This document shows, one piece after another, positions 6,662-13,956 of a stretch of DNA of 47,577 nucleotides. Position numbers and translations under genes: made by a program. Origin of the DNA: a virus. The stretch is taken from positions 1-47,577 of the IMG/VR virus record IMGVR_UViG_3300046811_000336, one strand, 5' to 3'. How positions within the stretch are numbered: the stretch's first letter is position 1; each line of letters begins with the position of its first letter. The notes under the pieces were generated by a model, which saw nothing but the letters and a program-made list of their open reading frames with translations, was not told the DNA's origin and ran no database searches.

Positions 6662-7324
6662 TTACGCGATACTGCCCAGGCCCCCGCGAAGGCGGGGGTT
6701 CTTGCGCTTGCGCATGAGCAGGCCGCCTAGGGCCAGCGCGCCGCCGAACAGCGGCAGCGTGGCGGGCAGCGGTACGGCGGATGCCGCGGCGACGTCGATG
6801 CGGTAGTGCTCGAAGTCGGTAATGTTGCCAAGCCCAAAATCGAACAGCCTGAAGTGGTCGATGGTCTCGCCGTTGATGGCCGTCAGGGTGAACCCGGACT
6901 GTGCGTTCGGGTCGATGTTGCCAAGATCGAACGTGAACAGCTTGAAGGTGCCGTCCGTTTCCCTCGCTGTCACGAACGCTGTCACATCGCCCGTGCCTTT
7001 CAGCGAGAAGACGTCCGTGGCAGTCTGCAGCACCTGGGTGCCGGCCGTGTTGAATACCTGGACTTGCAGATTGTTGGTGTTGGCGATCTTGATGTCGTTG
7101 CCGTTGGCGGCCCCGATGAAGTTCGGGTTGAGCGACAGGTCGGTGAAGTCGACCAAGCCTTGATGCTGGCCGTTGAAAGAACCAACGGCGAGGTTGCCGA
7201 ACAGACCTTGGAAGATCACGTTGTCGCCGGTGCCACTCAGGTGGTTGTCGAGGATAACGTCCGCCTTGGCTGACACTCCCGCTAGCGTCAGCAAGGCTGC
7301 TGTTGCTAAAAGATACTTTCTCAT
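6662..7324 (-). CDS. VPLPA-CTERM (exosortase-sorted) secreted protein
   Basis: 220 aa. A signal peptide (MRKYLLATAALLTLAGVSAKA) is followed by a beta-rich Asn/Thr/Asp-rich region. The C-terminus has the tripartite PEP-CTERM-type sorting signal: VPLPA at 184-188, a hydrophobic segment (LPLFGGALALGGLLM), and a basic cluster (RKRK). Such proteins are exported and handled by an exosortase, usually encoded by the host. The start at 7324 (ATG) is preferred over the upstream TTG. The last residues (NPRLRGG..) come from a palindromic repeat, so the tail was extended after an insertion. It is host-type cargo inside a phage early operon; its function in the lysogen is unknown. Confidence 0.75.
   Translation of the reverse strand: MRKYLLATAALLTLAGVSAKADVILDNHLSGTGDNVIFQGLFGNLAVGSFNGQHQGLVDFTDLSLNPNFIGAANGNDIKIANTNNLQVQVFNTAGTQVLQTATDVFSLKGTGDVTAFVTARETDGTFKLFTFDLGNIDPNAQSGFTLTAINGETIDHFRLFDFGLGNITDFEHYRIDVAAASAVPLPATLPLFGGALALGGLLMRKRKNPRLRGGLGSIA
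6680..6699. repeat. Palindromic repeat, copy 2 (in coding sequence)
   Basis: The same CCCCCGC-GAAG-GCGGGGG palindrome as at 6451-6470, located just after the codons for the basic cluster of the VPLPA-CTERM signal. It supplies the final residues of that protein. Confidence 0.6.
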
Positions 7325-7381
7325 TTTCAAGCCCTATCTTTGTTGAGGTTTATTGTCGTCAATCCGTGTGGTTAGTTTGCT

Positions 7382-7528
7382 TTAATTCTCATTCGCCCTC
7401 CCGTGTTTGTCGCGCACCGCAATTCGATCAAAACACTCCATCACCCACACCACCACGATTGCCGTCAGTTGGATGCCGAGCACGGCGGCGCAGAGCGCGG
7501 CGGCTATGTCGAGCATCTGCGGGGTCAT
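7382..7528 (-). CDS. 48-aa membrane protein
   Basis: The product begins MTPQMLDIAAALCAAVLG and has one long membrane segment (LCAAVLGIQLTAIVVVWVM) followed by a charged tail. The start overlaps the upstream stop as ATGA (7525-7528), which supports translation. Function unknown. Confidence 0.55.
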   Translation of the reverse strand: MTPQMLDIAAALCAAVLGIQLTAIVVVWVMECFDRIAVRDKHGRANEN

Positions 7529-7656
7529 GAAACGGTTTCCGAAAGGGGTGAGCCCGGCACCTTCTCATTGGGTTTCAAGAATAATTTGGCCGGGCTCGAC
7601 GGTCGCAAATCTCGGCTGGGCTTCACGCCATGGTTGGCGACCGTTTTCGTTTTCAT
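7525..7656 (-). CDS. 43-aa basic hypothetical protein
   Basis: Product MKTKTVANHGVKPSRD.. to ..SPLSETVS. Its ATG overlaps the exonuclease stop as ATGA (7653-7656), and its own stop overlaps the next start the same way, so it is part of a coupled chain. No family recognised. Confidence 0.5.
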   Translation of the reverse strand: MKTKTVANHGVKPSRDLRPSSPAKLFLKPNEKVPGSPLSETVS

Positions 7657-8609
7657 TGCTCGCGCTCCCGCACAGTTCTGAGCACGCGATAGCTGACGTG
7701 TTTCGCGGGCTTGGGCTCTTGGTCGAATTCCGTGGTGCGCAGCGAGACCTTCCATCCGTTGACGATGCCGATCTCGGCGTCGCCGAGCTTTTCGCGCATC
7801 TCGGTTTCGGCCGCCTTTTTGGCTTTCTCGGCGACTGCGATCATTGCGGCGTTGCGCTCGCGGATTTCGCACAGCTCCACGATGCGATTATCCATGCGCA
7901 GATCGATCACCTTGCCTTCGACTTCGCGTGGGTACATCAACCGCACCAGATCGCCGTCGCGGTCATAATCGATCGTCGGCACCTGGCCGGCTTCGAGCGC
8001 TTGCCAGAACATGTTGACGGCAACACGGATTTTGTGCTCGGCGTCCTTGTGGCGCGGGATCTCGATGAGATGGCAATCAAATTGGTAGTCGCCGATCACC
8101 AGGACGCCGATTGCGCCGAATGCGGCGTCCGCCAGCATCATTTCAACGGCGTTCTGCAGCACGATGGCGAGCGGCGCCGTGGGCTCGTCGCCGGTCTCGC
8201 CTCGCCATTCGCGCTTGAACTTGTAGCTGCCGACCGTCTTGGTCTGCAGCACACCAAGGCCGCGCGGGTCGCCATGTATCCAGAAATCTGGGGTTACGGC
8301 TAATCGATTTTTCTCATCGTACAAAAACTCATTTGCCTTGACGATTTGCCACTCAGGCCGCAGCTTGCCGACCTCGGCCGCCACTACGGTTTCGAGCGCA
8401 TTGCCGCGGCGAATTACGCTCGACTCCGGGTCGGGACCAGGCAGCTCAAGCCCACACTTCTCAGCATGAAGGCCAGCTATAGTTTGAAAATTATGAACGC
8501 CAAATAGAGCACCAATAGTGGAACCGTTTAGATAAGCCTTCCGACGTACCAGCCAAGCGGCACGTCCTGCTTCGGTGGATGTGTCGATCACGGCTCGCTC
8601 GACCGTCAT
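7653..8609 (-). CDS. YqaJ-type viral recombinase exonuclease
   Basis: 318 aa from the ATG at 8609, which overlaps the upstream stop as ATGA. YqaJ/lambda Exo-type nucleases resect dsDNA to give ssDNA for RecT. Visible core motifs are RRGNALE (Glu73), TPDFWI (Asp108) and LQTKT (Gln122, Lys124), then LQNAVEMMLAD. The position that is Glu in the classical PD-(D/E)XK motif appears to be Gln here, a variation I believe occurs in this phage family but cannot verify. The C-terminus is a charged helix. It pairs functionally with recT at 4271-5437. Confidence 0.85.
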   Translation of the reverse strand: MTVERAVIDTSTEAGRAAWLVRRKAYLNGSTIGALFGVHNFQTIAGLHAEKCGLELPGPDPESSVIRRGNALETVVAAEVGKLRPEWQIVKANEFLYDEKNRLAVTPDFWIHGDPRGLGVLQTKTVGSYKFKREWRGETGDEPTAPLAIVLQNAVEMMLADAAFGAIGVLVIGDYQFDCHLIEIPRHKDAEHKIRVAVNMFWQALEAGQVPTIDYDRDGDLVRLMYPREVEGKVIDLRMDNRIVELCEIRERNAAMIAVAEKAKKAAETEMREKLGDAEIGIVNGWKVSLRTTEFDQEPKPAKHVSYRVLRTVREREQ

Positions 8610-8776
8610 GATGCGGCCTCCGCTTGCCGGATGACTTTCCAGCACGCTGGGCAGAAGTGGAAAGACTTGAGCCCGACTGAACAGCGCGCCCATTCGAAAA
8701 AGGCGGCGTCATCCAGCGTGTGAGCGATGACATCGTAGTCGCAGCGATCGCAGCGGAAGTGGACGATCTCCGTCAC
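8606..8776 (-). CDS. Small zinc-ribbon protein
   Basis: 56 aa from a GTG at 8776. It contains two Cys pairs, FRCDRCDYD near the start and FCPAC near the end, typical of a small zinc ribbon. The GTG overlaps the upstream stop as GTGA and the stop overlaps the exonuclease ATG, which fixes the start. Role unknown. Confidence 0.65.
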   Translation of the reverse strand: MTEIVHFRCDRCDYDVIAHTLDDAAFFEWARCSVGLKSFHFCPACWKVIRQAEAAS

Positions 8777-8943
8777 GGGGCACCTCGGAGCGCGCGGGCG
8801 ACCTCGGCCAGCAGATCGGCCGACGGCTCGCTGCGATCGAACTCGGTCTCCCGCCACCAGCGCTGGCGCAGCGCCAACGGCAGCTTGAACCACTCCTCGC
8901 GGCTGCACGGCCAGTGACGGTCACGGCTGCGGTCATCGGTCAT
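8773..8943 (-). CDS. Small hypothetical protein
   Basis: 56 aa starting MTDDRSRDRHWPCSREEW. It is Trp- and Arg-rich. The start at 8943 follows the upstream stop by 13 bp; longer frames run into the upstream gene. No family recognised. Confidence 0.55.
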   Translation of the reverse strand: MTDDRSRDRHWPCSREEWFKLPLALRQRWWRETEFDRSEPSADLLAEVARALRGAP

Positions 8944-8956
8944 TATTGTTAGTTTC

Positions 8957-9220
8957 TCAGTCGGTATCTGGGCCATATTCACGGTCCCATTCCAGTAATT
9001 CCTGTAATTTCTTTTCGCCATTTCCTACGTCATCGGAAGAATTATGAGTATCAACCACATAGGCCTTGTCAGGATATCCGCCGTCAATCGGAGTGCCACG
9101 TACTAGCATCTCTGCAAGCGATTTTGCTGTTTTGCAGTCATCGGTTTGATACAGGTTGACGCTACTATCTCCATAGTCGTGATTCTCCAGTTCCATGTGG
9201 ACAACTAAATATCGGTTCAT
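8957..9220 (-). CDS. Small hypothetical protein
   Basis: 87 aa starting MNRYLVVHMELENHDYGDSS, with ATGA overlap to the upstream gene at 9217-9220. It is acidic and less GC-rich than its neighbours. No function recognised. Confidence 0.6.
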   Translation of the reverse strand: MNRYLVVHMELENHDYGDSSVNLYQTDDCKTAKSLAEMLVRGTPIDGGYPDKAYVVDTHNSSDDVGNGEKKLQELLEWDREYGPDTD

Positions 9221-9378
9221 TTTTCCTTTTCTTTCCCTAGTGGTGGAATCAGCGGGAGTTCGCGCCAGTCGATTTCTTTGCCGCCTCTGCGTTTCCGCTC
9301 CAGTTCGTAGGCGGCGCGGGCACGCTCGTACCAACGTGCCCACGCGCGTTGTCGCTCAATGTCGTCAACCCGTCTCAT
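9217..9378 (-). CDS. Small basic hypothetical protein
   Basis: 53 aa from the Met at 9378 (MRRVDDIERQRAWARWYER), or 63 aa from 9408. Probably helical. It overlaps the end of the upstream gene by 14 bp and couples to the next gene through ATGA. Confidence 0.5.
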   Translation of the reverse strand: MRRVDDIERQRAWARWYERARAAYELERKRRGGKEIDWRELPLIPPLGKEKEK

Positions 9379-10057
9379 CGAGGCCGACGGCCTGATCGCC
9401 TGGGGCAAGAAGTTGCTTCAGACCGCCATTACGTGGAACGACCGTTCCGGCATCCATCAGCATTTGGATCCGGTGTTCCAGCTTGGTGAGCTTGATGCCG
9501 ATGCGTTTCGCGCTGATCACGGTGTCGTCGACAAAGGCGTCAATGTCATCGTAGATTGCTTCGGCGATCGCCTGTTCGTGAACCGGCAAAGCCGACCAAT
9601 CCGCACTTTGCATCAGGTAGGCAAGTTGCTTGCGCTTGGTTACGGCAAGCGTTTGCAGTCGGTGCGGCAACTCGGCCCGGCTTGCCGCAACTTGCGGAGC
9701 CACAACTTCGAATCCGCCTTTTGTTGCCAGCAGGATGAAGGGTGTCGAGCCTTCCTCCGACATACGCGGGTGAGTGGCTGAGTTGTTAAGGCGGCCACGC
9801 ATGATGTGTCGCCGTTGCAGATGACCTAACCAGGCGTCCGAGTTTTTCGACGCCGCGAGAGGCGGAACAGTCAGCATTCCATGATCATGCAACCATTTGT
9901 CCAACTGTTCGGAGAGCAGTTTGGAGCCGATAGGGAAATCAGCCACGAATGTTTTGGCGAGATCGGTATGGCTTCTACCACGCCGATCGCTGGCCAATCC
10001 CCACTTGTCTTTATCTTCCGACAAATCGGTTTCCGGCAAGTCAAGTACACCACGCAT
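9365..10057 (-). CDS. Hypothetical early protein (230 aa)
   Basis: 230 aa with no recognised domain. The N-terminal half (KTFVADFPIGSKLLSEQLDKWLHDHGML) and a middle segment HLQRRHIMRGRLNNSATH look like a winged-helix or nucleic-acid-binding fold; the C-terminal half is helical. It follows the ParB-like gene by 39 bp in the leftward operon. Confidence 0.6.
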   Translation of the reverse strand: MRGVLDLPETDLSEDKDKWGLASDRRGRSHTDLAKTFVADFPIGSKLLSEQLDKWLHDHGMLTVPPLAASKNSDAWLGHLQRRHIMRGRLNNSATHPRMSEEGSTPFILLATKGGFEVVAPQVAASRAELPHRLQTLAVTKRKQLAYLMQSADWSALPVHEQAIAEAIYDDIDAFVDDTVISAKRIGIKLTKLEHRIQMLMDAGTVVPRNGGLKQLLAPGDQAVGLDETG

Positions 10058-10096
10058 TTAATGCTCCTCTTATGTGGGCTACTGCCCGGTTCTGTG

Positions 10097-11482
10097 TCAG
10101 ACGACACGGGCTTTTCGAATGAGCTTCAGGGCATCTTCGGCTTTGATGACAGCAGTGCGGAATTCGGCCGAGACGTGGAACGTGACACCGCCGGGCCGAT
10201 TCTTGTTGTGCTCCGCCAAAGACATTGCGGCAGCCAGCATGGTCCGCGCACCGCGCGCAAATTCATCCTGGTAGTTCTCGGCTTTAGCGTTCCAGTCGTT
10301 GCGCAGGAGCGCAGCCTTGTCCTCGGCATTGAACTTGCGTTCAGTGCTCCGCACGTTCATGGCCATAGCCATCACGTTTTCACGGATGTACCGACCGCTC
10401 AGCTCGACACCGGAAGGCAAGCCATTGACCAGCCGCTTGGCCAATGCGGCCTGCTTGGCGACCGGAAGGTAGGGCCTCAAGCCTTGACCGGTGACGATCT
10501 GCCGGAAGGTGTCGATGTGGCTGGCGTTCTTGAAGTGCTTGGCGACACCTTCGAAATCGAACGTGATCTCACGCTCGATGCCGAGTGCATCGTTCATTGC
10601 GCTCTGGCCTTTGCGCAATGCGTCGAACTCCTTCATCTTCTCTTCCGCCTCGGCCTTACGCTTGGCCGCAAGCTCACGCTCCTTCTCGGCCTTGGCGGTG
10701 GCGTATTCCGCATCGGCTTGCGCCTTTTCGGCACGCCGCTGATCGGCCTCCTCTTTGGCGGCACGCGCAATACGCGCTTGTTCCTTCTGTTTCTGCCGCT
10801 CCTCGTCGGCGCGTCGCTCGGCTAGCAACTGTGCCTCAGCCGCCTTGCGCTGTTCCTCCTCCAGGCGGGCAAGTTCGCGCAGCTGCTCTTTGTGCTCGAT
10901 ATCGATCTCGGCCTTCACGGCATCGACGATTTCGTCATAATCACCAGATGCCTTGAGGTTGGCGAGTTGCTGAATAACTGTATTTTTGTTGACGCCAGGT
11001 ATATCGATAAGGAATTCAAGAACGACATCCCAACCGATACCCCGGTCGGTCCCGGCCTGACCGAGCAGTGTTTCCAAGGCCTTCTTGGACCTTGCCGGAA
11101 ATCCGGCAAGGTTACCGGAAAATATTCCTTTCAGGAGAAACTTGATCGCCGAAGCCACAGTGCCGGCGAGCGCGGTGCCGGTGTTGCCGCGCTGGGTGGC
11201 GTTCTCGTTGGCGTACATCCGGATCATGTCGGCATCGGAGATGTCGACGACCTTGATGTCATCCTGCTGGATGCCGGCGGCACGCGCCGCCGCTACGCGG
11301 TGATGCCCAAACGCTAGTTGGATGACGTTGTCCTTGGTGCGGCGAGCGACGATACCGCCCCAGAAACCACCGGGGTTATCCTTGATGGAGCTCTTAAGAG
11401 ACTCGACAACCGCGGGATCGATCGGATCGACCTTAAAGTTACGGAACGGATTCGGCTTGAGAGCCTTGAGTTCGACGCGCAT
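10097..11482 (-). CDS. ParB-like nuclease-domain protein, first gene of the leftward operon
   Basis: 461 aa. Residues 1 to ~95 form a ParB/Srx-type N-terminal domain with the motif GHHRVAAARAAG (59-70) and NENATQRGN. A region around 140-180 is helical, then a long Lys/Glu/Ala coiled coil spans about 195-310. The C-terminal 150 residues are unassigned. No ParA partner is near, so plasmid-type partition is not implied; such proteins in early operons may be CTPases, nucleases or regulators. A good ribosome-binding site (AAGAGAAAGG) precedes the ATG, and a predicted leftward promoter overlaps the operator at 11558-11577. Confidence 0.75.
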   Translation of the reverse strand: MRVELKALKPNPFRNFKVDPIDPAVVESLKSSIKDNPGGFWGGIVARRTKDNVIQLAFGHHRVAAARAAGIQQDDIKVVDISDADMIRMYANENATQRGNTGTALAGTVASAIKFLLKGIFSGNLAGFPARSKKALETLLGQAGTDRGIGWDVVLEFLIDIPGVNKNTVIQQLANLKASGDYDEIVDAVKAEIDIEHKEQLRELARLEEEQRKAAEAQLLAERRADEERQKQKEQARIARAAKEEADQRRAEKAQADAEYATAKAEKERELAAKRKAEAEEKMKEFDALRKGQSAMNDALGIEREITFDFEGVAKHFKNASHIDTFRQIVTGQGLRPYLPVAKQAALAKRLVNGLPSGVELSGRYIRENVMAMAMNVRSTERKFNAEDKAALLRNDWNAKAENYQDEFARGARTMLAAAMSLAEHNKNRPGGVTFHVSAEFRTAVIKAEDALKLIRKARVV

Positions 11483-11534
11483 GGAAAACCTTTCTCTTGG
11501 TTACGTTGCTCCACAGAACAACTGACGATTGGAT

Positions 11535-11578
11535 CGTTCTACATGCATCATGTTAACGTGTCAACACGATATGTGTTA
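11535..11578 (-). promoter_or_regulatory. Leftward early promoter with operators (PL/OL-like)
   Basis: On the minus strand TTGACA and TAGAAC are 17 nt apart, a good -35/-10 pair pointing at the ParB-like gene. The -35 region overlaps two inverted repeats: AACAC-GATAT-GTGTT (11563-11577) and GTGT-CA-ACAC (11558-11567). The first matches the operator on the other side of the repressor gene (TACAC-GATGC-GTGTA), as expected for a shared repressor. Confidence 0.7.
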
Positions 11579-11806
11579 ATTGGGGGCGATGAATCGCAGG
11601 CGGCCGTAATGCCGTTCTTGCTTCCATCAAGATTTGGGCTAGACTTTTGGGGTGGAGGGGCGAGCGCTATCCCGCCCCTCCGGCTTCACGGCATCAGAAT
11701 CCATCGCACTCTGATAGTCAGTCTGGCGCGATGCTTTCTGACGGTTACACGGCACGGCCGCTCATCGCGCCGGGAGGTGCCTACCCTCCCGGCAGCGCCG
11801 CGAGGC
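11579..11806. other. Non-coding stretch with hairpins and a dispersed repeat
   Basis: There is no convincing gene between the leftward promoter and the 3' end of the repressor gene. The stretch contains a GGAGGGGCG..CGCCCCTCC hairpin (11654-11681), smaller inverted repeats (ATCAGA..TCTGAT, GTCAG..CTGAC), and a 37-nt block (11747-11783) repeated at 40390-40426 that runs into a CCGGGAGG..CCTCCCGG hairpin. The last hairpin could terminate the repressor transcript. Confidence 0.55.
11747..11793. repeat. Dispersed structured repeat, copy A
   Basis: The 37 nt at 11747-11783 are identical to 40390-40426. They begin ACACGGCACGGCC and end in GGTGCCTA. Both copies continue into CCTCCCGG, completing an 8-bp hairpin with CCGGGAGG. 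The upstream GGCAC can also pair with GTGCC at the edge of the hairpin loop, so a pseudoknot is possible. Read as protein the block gives TARPLIAPGGA in both copies. Confidence 0.65.
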
Positions 11807-12166
11807 TTATGTTAATCGTTTCAAGGATTTGCTGGCTGATGGGCGGGGCGGCGGATCGTCCCGATCCGCAACCAGCTGTTCTACCAATCTCACCAAATGA
11901 TCGAGTGTTTGGCTGATATGGCGCAGACTGTGATGCAATTCACTGTCGGCGCGGCGCCGATCTCCCCTGCCGGTAAGCAGCCAACCCGGGTCCACGTTGA
12001 AAGCCGCGCCATATCTCTCAGCAGTCTCGGCATCAAAATCATTCTGGCCGTTCTCATGTGCCAAATAAGTCGAATTCTTCCAATGCTGGCGCTTTGCAGC
12101 CGCGCTGGCTGATCTGAATCCAGCCTGTTCTCGCGCCCATTTCAGGCGCTTGCCCATCGTGTCCAT
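11807..12166 (-). CDS. CI-like phage repressor (XRE HTH)
   Basis: 119 aa from 12166 (MDTMGKRLKWARE); 12157 is an alternative. The N-terminal XRE-type helix-turn-helix (KRLKWAREQAGFRSASAAAKRQHWKNSTYLAHENG) is followed by TAERYGAAFNVDPGWLLTG, typical of phage repressors. The C-terminus is a short helix (ISQTLDHLVRLVEQLV) suited to dimerisation. There is no LexA-type peptidase domain, so RecA-driven self-cleavage is not expected; induction may use an antirepressor. It is transcribed leftward, divergent from the Cro-like gene and flanked by matching operators. Confidence 0.85.
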   Translation of the reverse strand: MDTMGKRLKWAREQAGFRSASAAAKRQHWKNSTYLAHENGQNDFDAETAERYGAAFNVDPGWLLTGRGDRRRADSELHHSLRHISQTLDHLVRLVEQLVADRDDPPPRPSASKSLKRLT

Positions 12167-12204
12167 GGGCTCAGTATCACAAAACCTGTAAGCAGAAATC
12201 ATGT

Positions 12205-12240
12205 TGACCGGTCCTACACGATGCGTGTAAATTTCCGCAC
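12205..12240 (+). promoter_or_regulatory. Rightward early promoter with operator (PR/OR-like)
   Basis: TTGACC (-35) and GTAAAT (-10) are 17 nt apart, and the operator TACAC-GATGC-GTGTA (12215-12229) sits in the spacer. Transcription would start almost at the ATG of the Cro-like gene at 12241, and no ribosome-binding site is visible, so its mRNA is probably leaderless. Confidence 0.65.
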
Positions 12241-12459
12241 ATGCAGACGGTTGACGATGTCTTCAAAAAATTTGGTGGTCCGACAGCATTGGCTGATGCT
12301 GTTGGCATCAAGATTTCGGCCGCATCCGAAATGCGGCGACGTAATTCAATCCCTGTTCGCTACTGGCCCCGATTGGTTGACGCGGCACGCGCTCGTCGGA
12401 TTCAACTCACCTACGATCATCTCGTTTCGATGCATTCAACGCCGCGGATATCAGCATGA
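12241..12459 (+). CDS. Cro-like regulator (carph-isopro type HTH)
   Basis: 72 aa. VFKKFGGPTALADAVGIK and EMRRRNSIPVRYWPRLVDA match the carph-isopro / YdaS-like HTH proteins found where Cro sits in alphaproteobacterial phages. It is the first gene of the rightward operon and probably antagonises the repressor at the shared operators. The likely leaderless start is set by the promoter. Its stop overlaps the next ATG as ATGA. Confidence 0.82.
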   Translation: MQTVDDVFKKFGGPTALADAVGIKISAASEMRRRNSIPVRYWPRLVDAARARRIQLTYDHLVSMHSTPRISA

Positions 12460-12986
12460 GTACCATCAGCATCCGCGTGCGCCGTGGCGCAAATCCCGCT
12501 GCCGTCCAACCGGACGGTAATCACCGACCAAAGCGCCGGTCGAATTTGCAAGCCATGCACGTCGCGCGCAGCTTGTGGCCGCGCAAGACGGCCGCCGAAT
12601 TGGCAACGCTTACAGGCGCTTCGGTTCGCACTGCTGAGCGCTGGCTCGCGGGCGATCGCGCGTTGTCGGCGGATGCGGTTGTGGCACTGATCCGCTCCGA
12701 ACATGGGCTCAATTTTCTAGTCGCAGTGATGGCTGGCGCCGAGCCCGCATGGTGGCGCCGGGTCAACGCTTATTTCGCCGCGATCGATGCGCAGCGACTT
12801 CAGCGCGCGGCACGCCGCAAGCTCAGGGAGGTGATCGATGGCGACACCGCGCTCTCAGGCGCCATCGCGCGTGCGGATGCCCTACTTGTTCAGGACGAGG
12901 ATTTCAGTCGCCCGTATGCTGATGCGCTCCGTTCAATGGCTCGCGTATCTGATCGCTCCAGAACTGCGTCCCCCAAAAAACGATAA
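12456..12986 (+). CDS. HTH regulator, CII-like position
   Basis: 176 aa. The middle contains an HTH (TAAELATLTGASVRTAERWLAGDRALSADAVVALI) and then LNFLVAVMAGAEPAWW. The C-terminal half is basic and helical. It occupies the position of cII or a second early regulator; its actual target is unknown. Coupled to the Cro-like gene by ATGA. Confidence 0.7.
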   Translation: MSTISIRVRRGANPAAVQPDGNHRPKRRSNLQAMHVARSLWPRKTAAELATLTGASVRTAERWLAGDRALSADAVVALIRSEHGLNFLVAVMAGAEPAWWRRVNAYFAAIDAQRLQRAARRKLREVIDGDTALSGAIARADALLVQDEDFSRPYADALRSMARVSDRSRTASPKKR

Positions 12987-13004
12987 TGGGGAGGGGCGGT
13001 CCTG

Positions 13005-13163
13005 ATGCTGATCGTTGTCAAGGCTGAATTCGATCCCGATTCCGAATCCTGGTGGGCCGAAGCCGAGATCGACGAACGGCACGCGCTGGCGACCGGCGCT
13101 GCAACATTGGACGGATTGCTGGAACGGATCCCGATCGTGTTGCGAGATCTTGTGGAACGATAA
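13005..13163 (+). CDS. HicB/DUF1902-like small protein
   Basis: 52 aa (MLIVVKAEFDPDSESWWAEA..IVLRDLVER). The pattern of a beta hairpin with D-x-x-S-x-x-W-W and then a helix containing LDGLLERIPIVL fits the DUF1902 / HicB-like partial RNase H fold. No HicA toxin is adjacent, so this is an orphan antitoxin-like protein or a regulator. Confidence 0.65.
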   Translation: MLIVVKAEFDPDSESWWAEAEIDERHALATGAATLDGLLERIPIVLRDLVER

Positions 13164-13176
13164 TGGGGAGAATCCG

Positions 13177-13617
13177 ATGGACAGCGCGCAAAGCAACGAC
13201 CTGGCGGCGAAGGCTGATCCGTTCATCAGGGTGATCGAGGAAATCGACTTCGACCTGGTCACCGAAAAGCGCGCGTACATGGATCGATGTCGCAGGCTGC
13301 GAGCGCAGCGCAAGGACGTGTTCGGCGCCGCCAAGGACGACGGCATCGCGGTGGCGCCGCTGAAAGCCATCGTGAAGCGGCGCAATCTCGAACGCAAGAT
13401 CGCCGCACTCCCCATGGATTTCGGCATGGACGAGAGCGCCCAGTACAACGCCCTTGCCAGCGCGTTTGCGGGCACGCCGTTCGGCGACTTCGCGGCCGCT
13501 CGCGCGCGTGCCGCGGCAGAGGACGGCGCGCGCCCCGACGAGGAGCACCTAGCAGCATTACGCGCGCGACTTACCGGGATCGGCCTCGATCCGATCGACG
13601 GGTTCGCCGGTCGCTGA
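13177..13617 (+). CDS. GapR-like (DUF2312-type) protein
   Basis: 146 aa starting MDSAQSNDLAAKADPFIR, with GGGGAGAA before the ATG. The longer frame overlaps the previous gene and was not used. Helices of the form FIRVIEEIDFDLVTEKRAYM and RKDVFGAAKDDGIAVAPLKA resemble GapR, an alphaproteobacterial nucleoid protein that binds overtwisted DNA ahead of replication and transcription. The C-terminal extension (Ala/Arg-rich) is longer than in GapR. Assignment is by pattern only. Confidence 0.55.
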   Translation: MDSAQSNDLAAKADPFIRVIEEIDFDLVTEKRAYMDRCRRLRAQRKDVFGAAKDDGIAVAPLKAIVKRRNLERKIAALPMDFGMDESAQYNALASAFAGTPFGDFAAARARAAAEDGARPDEEHLAALRARLTGIGLDPIDGFAGR

Positions 13618-13666
13618 CCCAAGAATAAGACCAGAGCCCCGCGGGCGCGGCGGGGGAGGCTGCGCG

Positions 13667-13723
13667 ATGATCACCGGCAAGCAGCTCTCGCTGTTCAAGG
13701 GCAAGCGTCAGGCGGCCGAATGA
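13667..13723 (+). CDS. 18-aa peptide with a beta-clamp-binding motif
   Basis: The complete product is MITGKQLSLFKGKRQAAE. It has a strong ribosome-binding site (GGGGGAGG) 7 nt before the ATG, no overlap with other genes, and ends 4 bp before a convergent gene. QLSLF matches the consensus by which DNA polymerases and other factors bind the DnaN sliding clamp (QL[SD]LF). The rest is basic. If translated, it could be a clamp-targeting micropeptide; this is inference. Confidence 0.45.
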   Translation: MITGKQLSLFKGKRQAAE

Positions 13724-13727
13724 AGCC

Positions 13728-13955
13728 TCATTCCACATCGATCAGGCCGAGCCGCTTCTCGATGCGCTCAAGGCGCTCGCCTTGCCGATCGAGCGTGCGT
13801 TGGATGCGGGTGATGGCGGTGACCAGGAAAGCGAACATGTCCTCGACGGCCAGCATTCGGGCTTTGAGTTCGTGGATTTCCTCGCCCTGGCGATCGAATT
13901 TTACGTCCAGATTGCGCAGTATCACAAGCACAAGGTTGTCGGGTTGGTCGGGCAT
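13728..13955 (-). CDS. Small coiled-coil protein
   Basis: 75 aa starting MPDQPDNLVLVILRNLDVKF. A continuous coiled coil follows (DRQGEEIHELKARMLAVEDM .. LDRQGERLERIEKRLGL), with the DRQGE segment occurring twice. It is the last gene of a small minus-strand block that converges on the micropeptide gene. Function unknown. Confidence 0.65.
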   Translation of the reverse strand: MPDQPDNLVLVILRNLDVKFDRQGEEIHELKARMLAVEDMFAFLVTAITRIQRTLDRQGERLERIEKRLGLIDVE

Positions 13956-13956
13956 A

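Noticed and set aside
10097-11482. ParB-like gene as part of a plasmid partition system
   Set aside because: No ParA gene or parS-like repeats nearby, and the gene heads a phage early operon.
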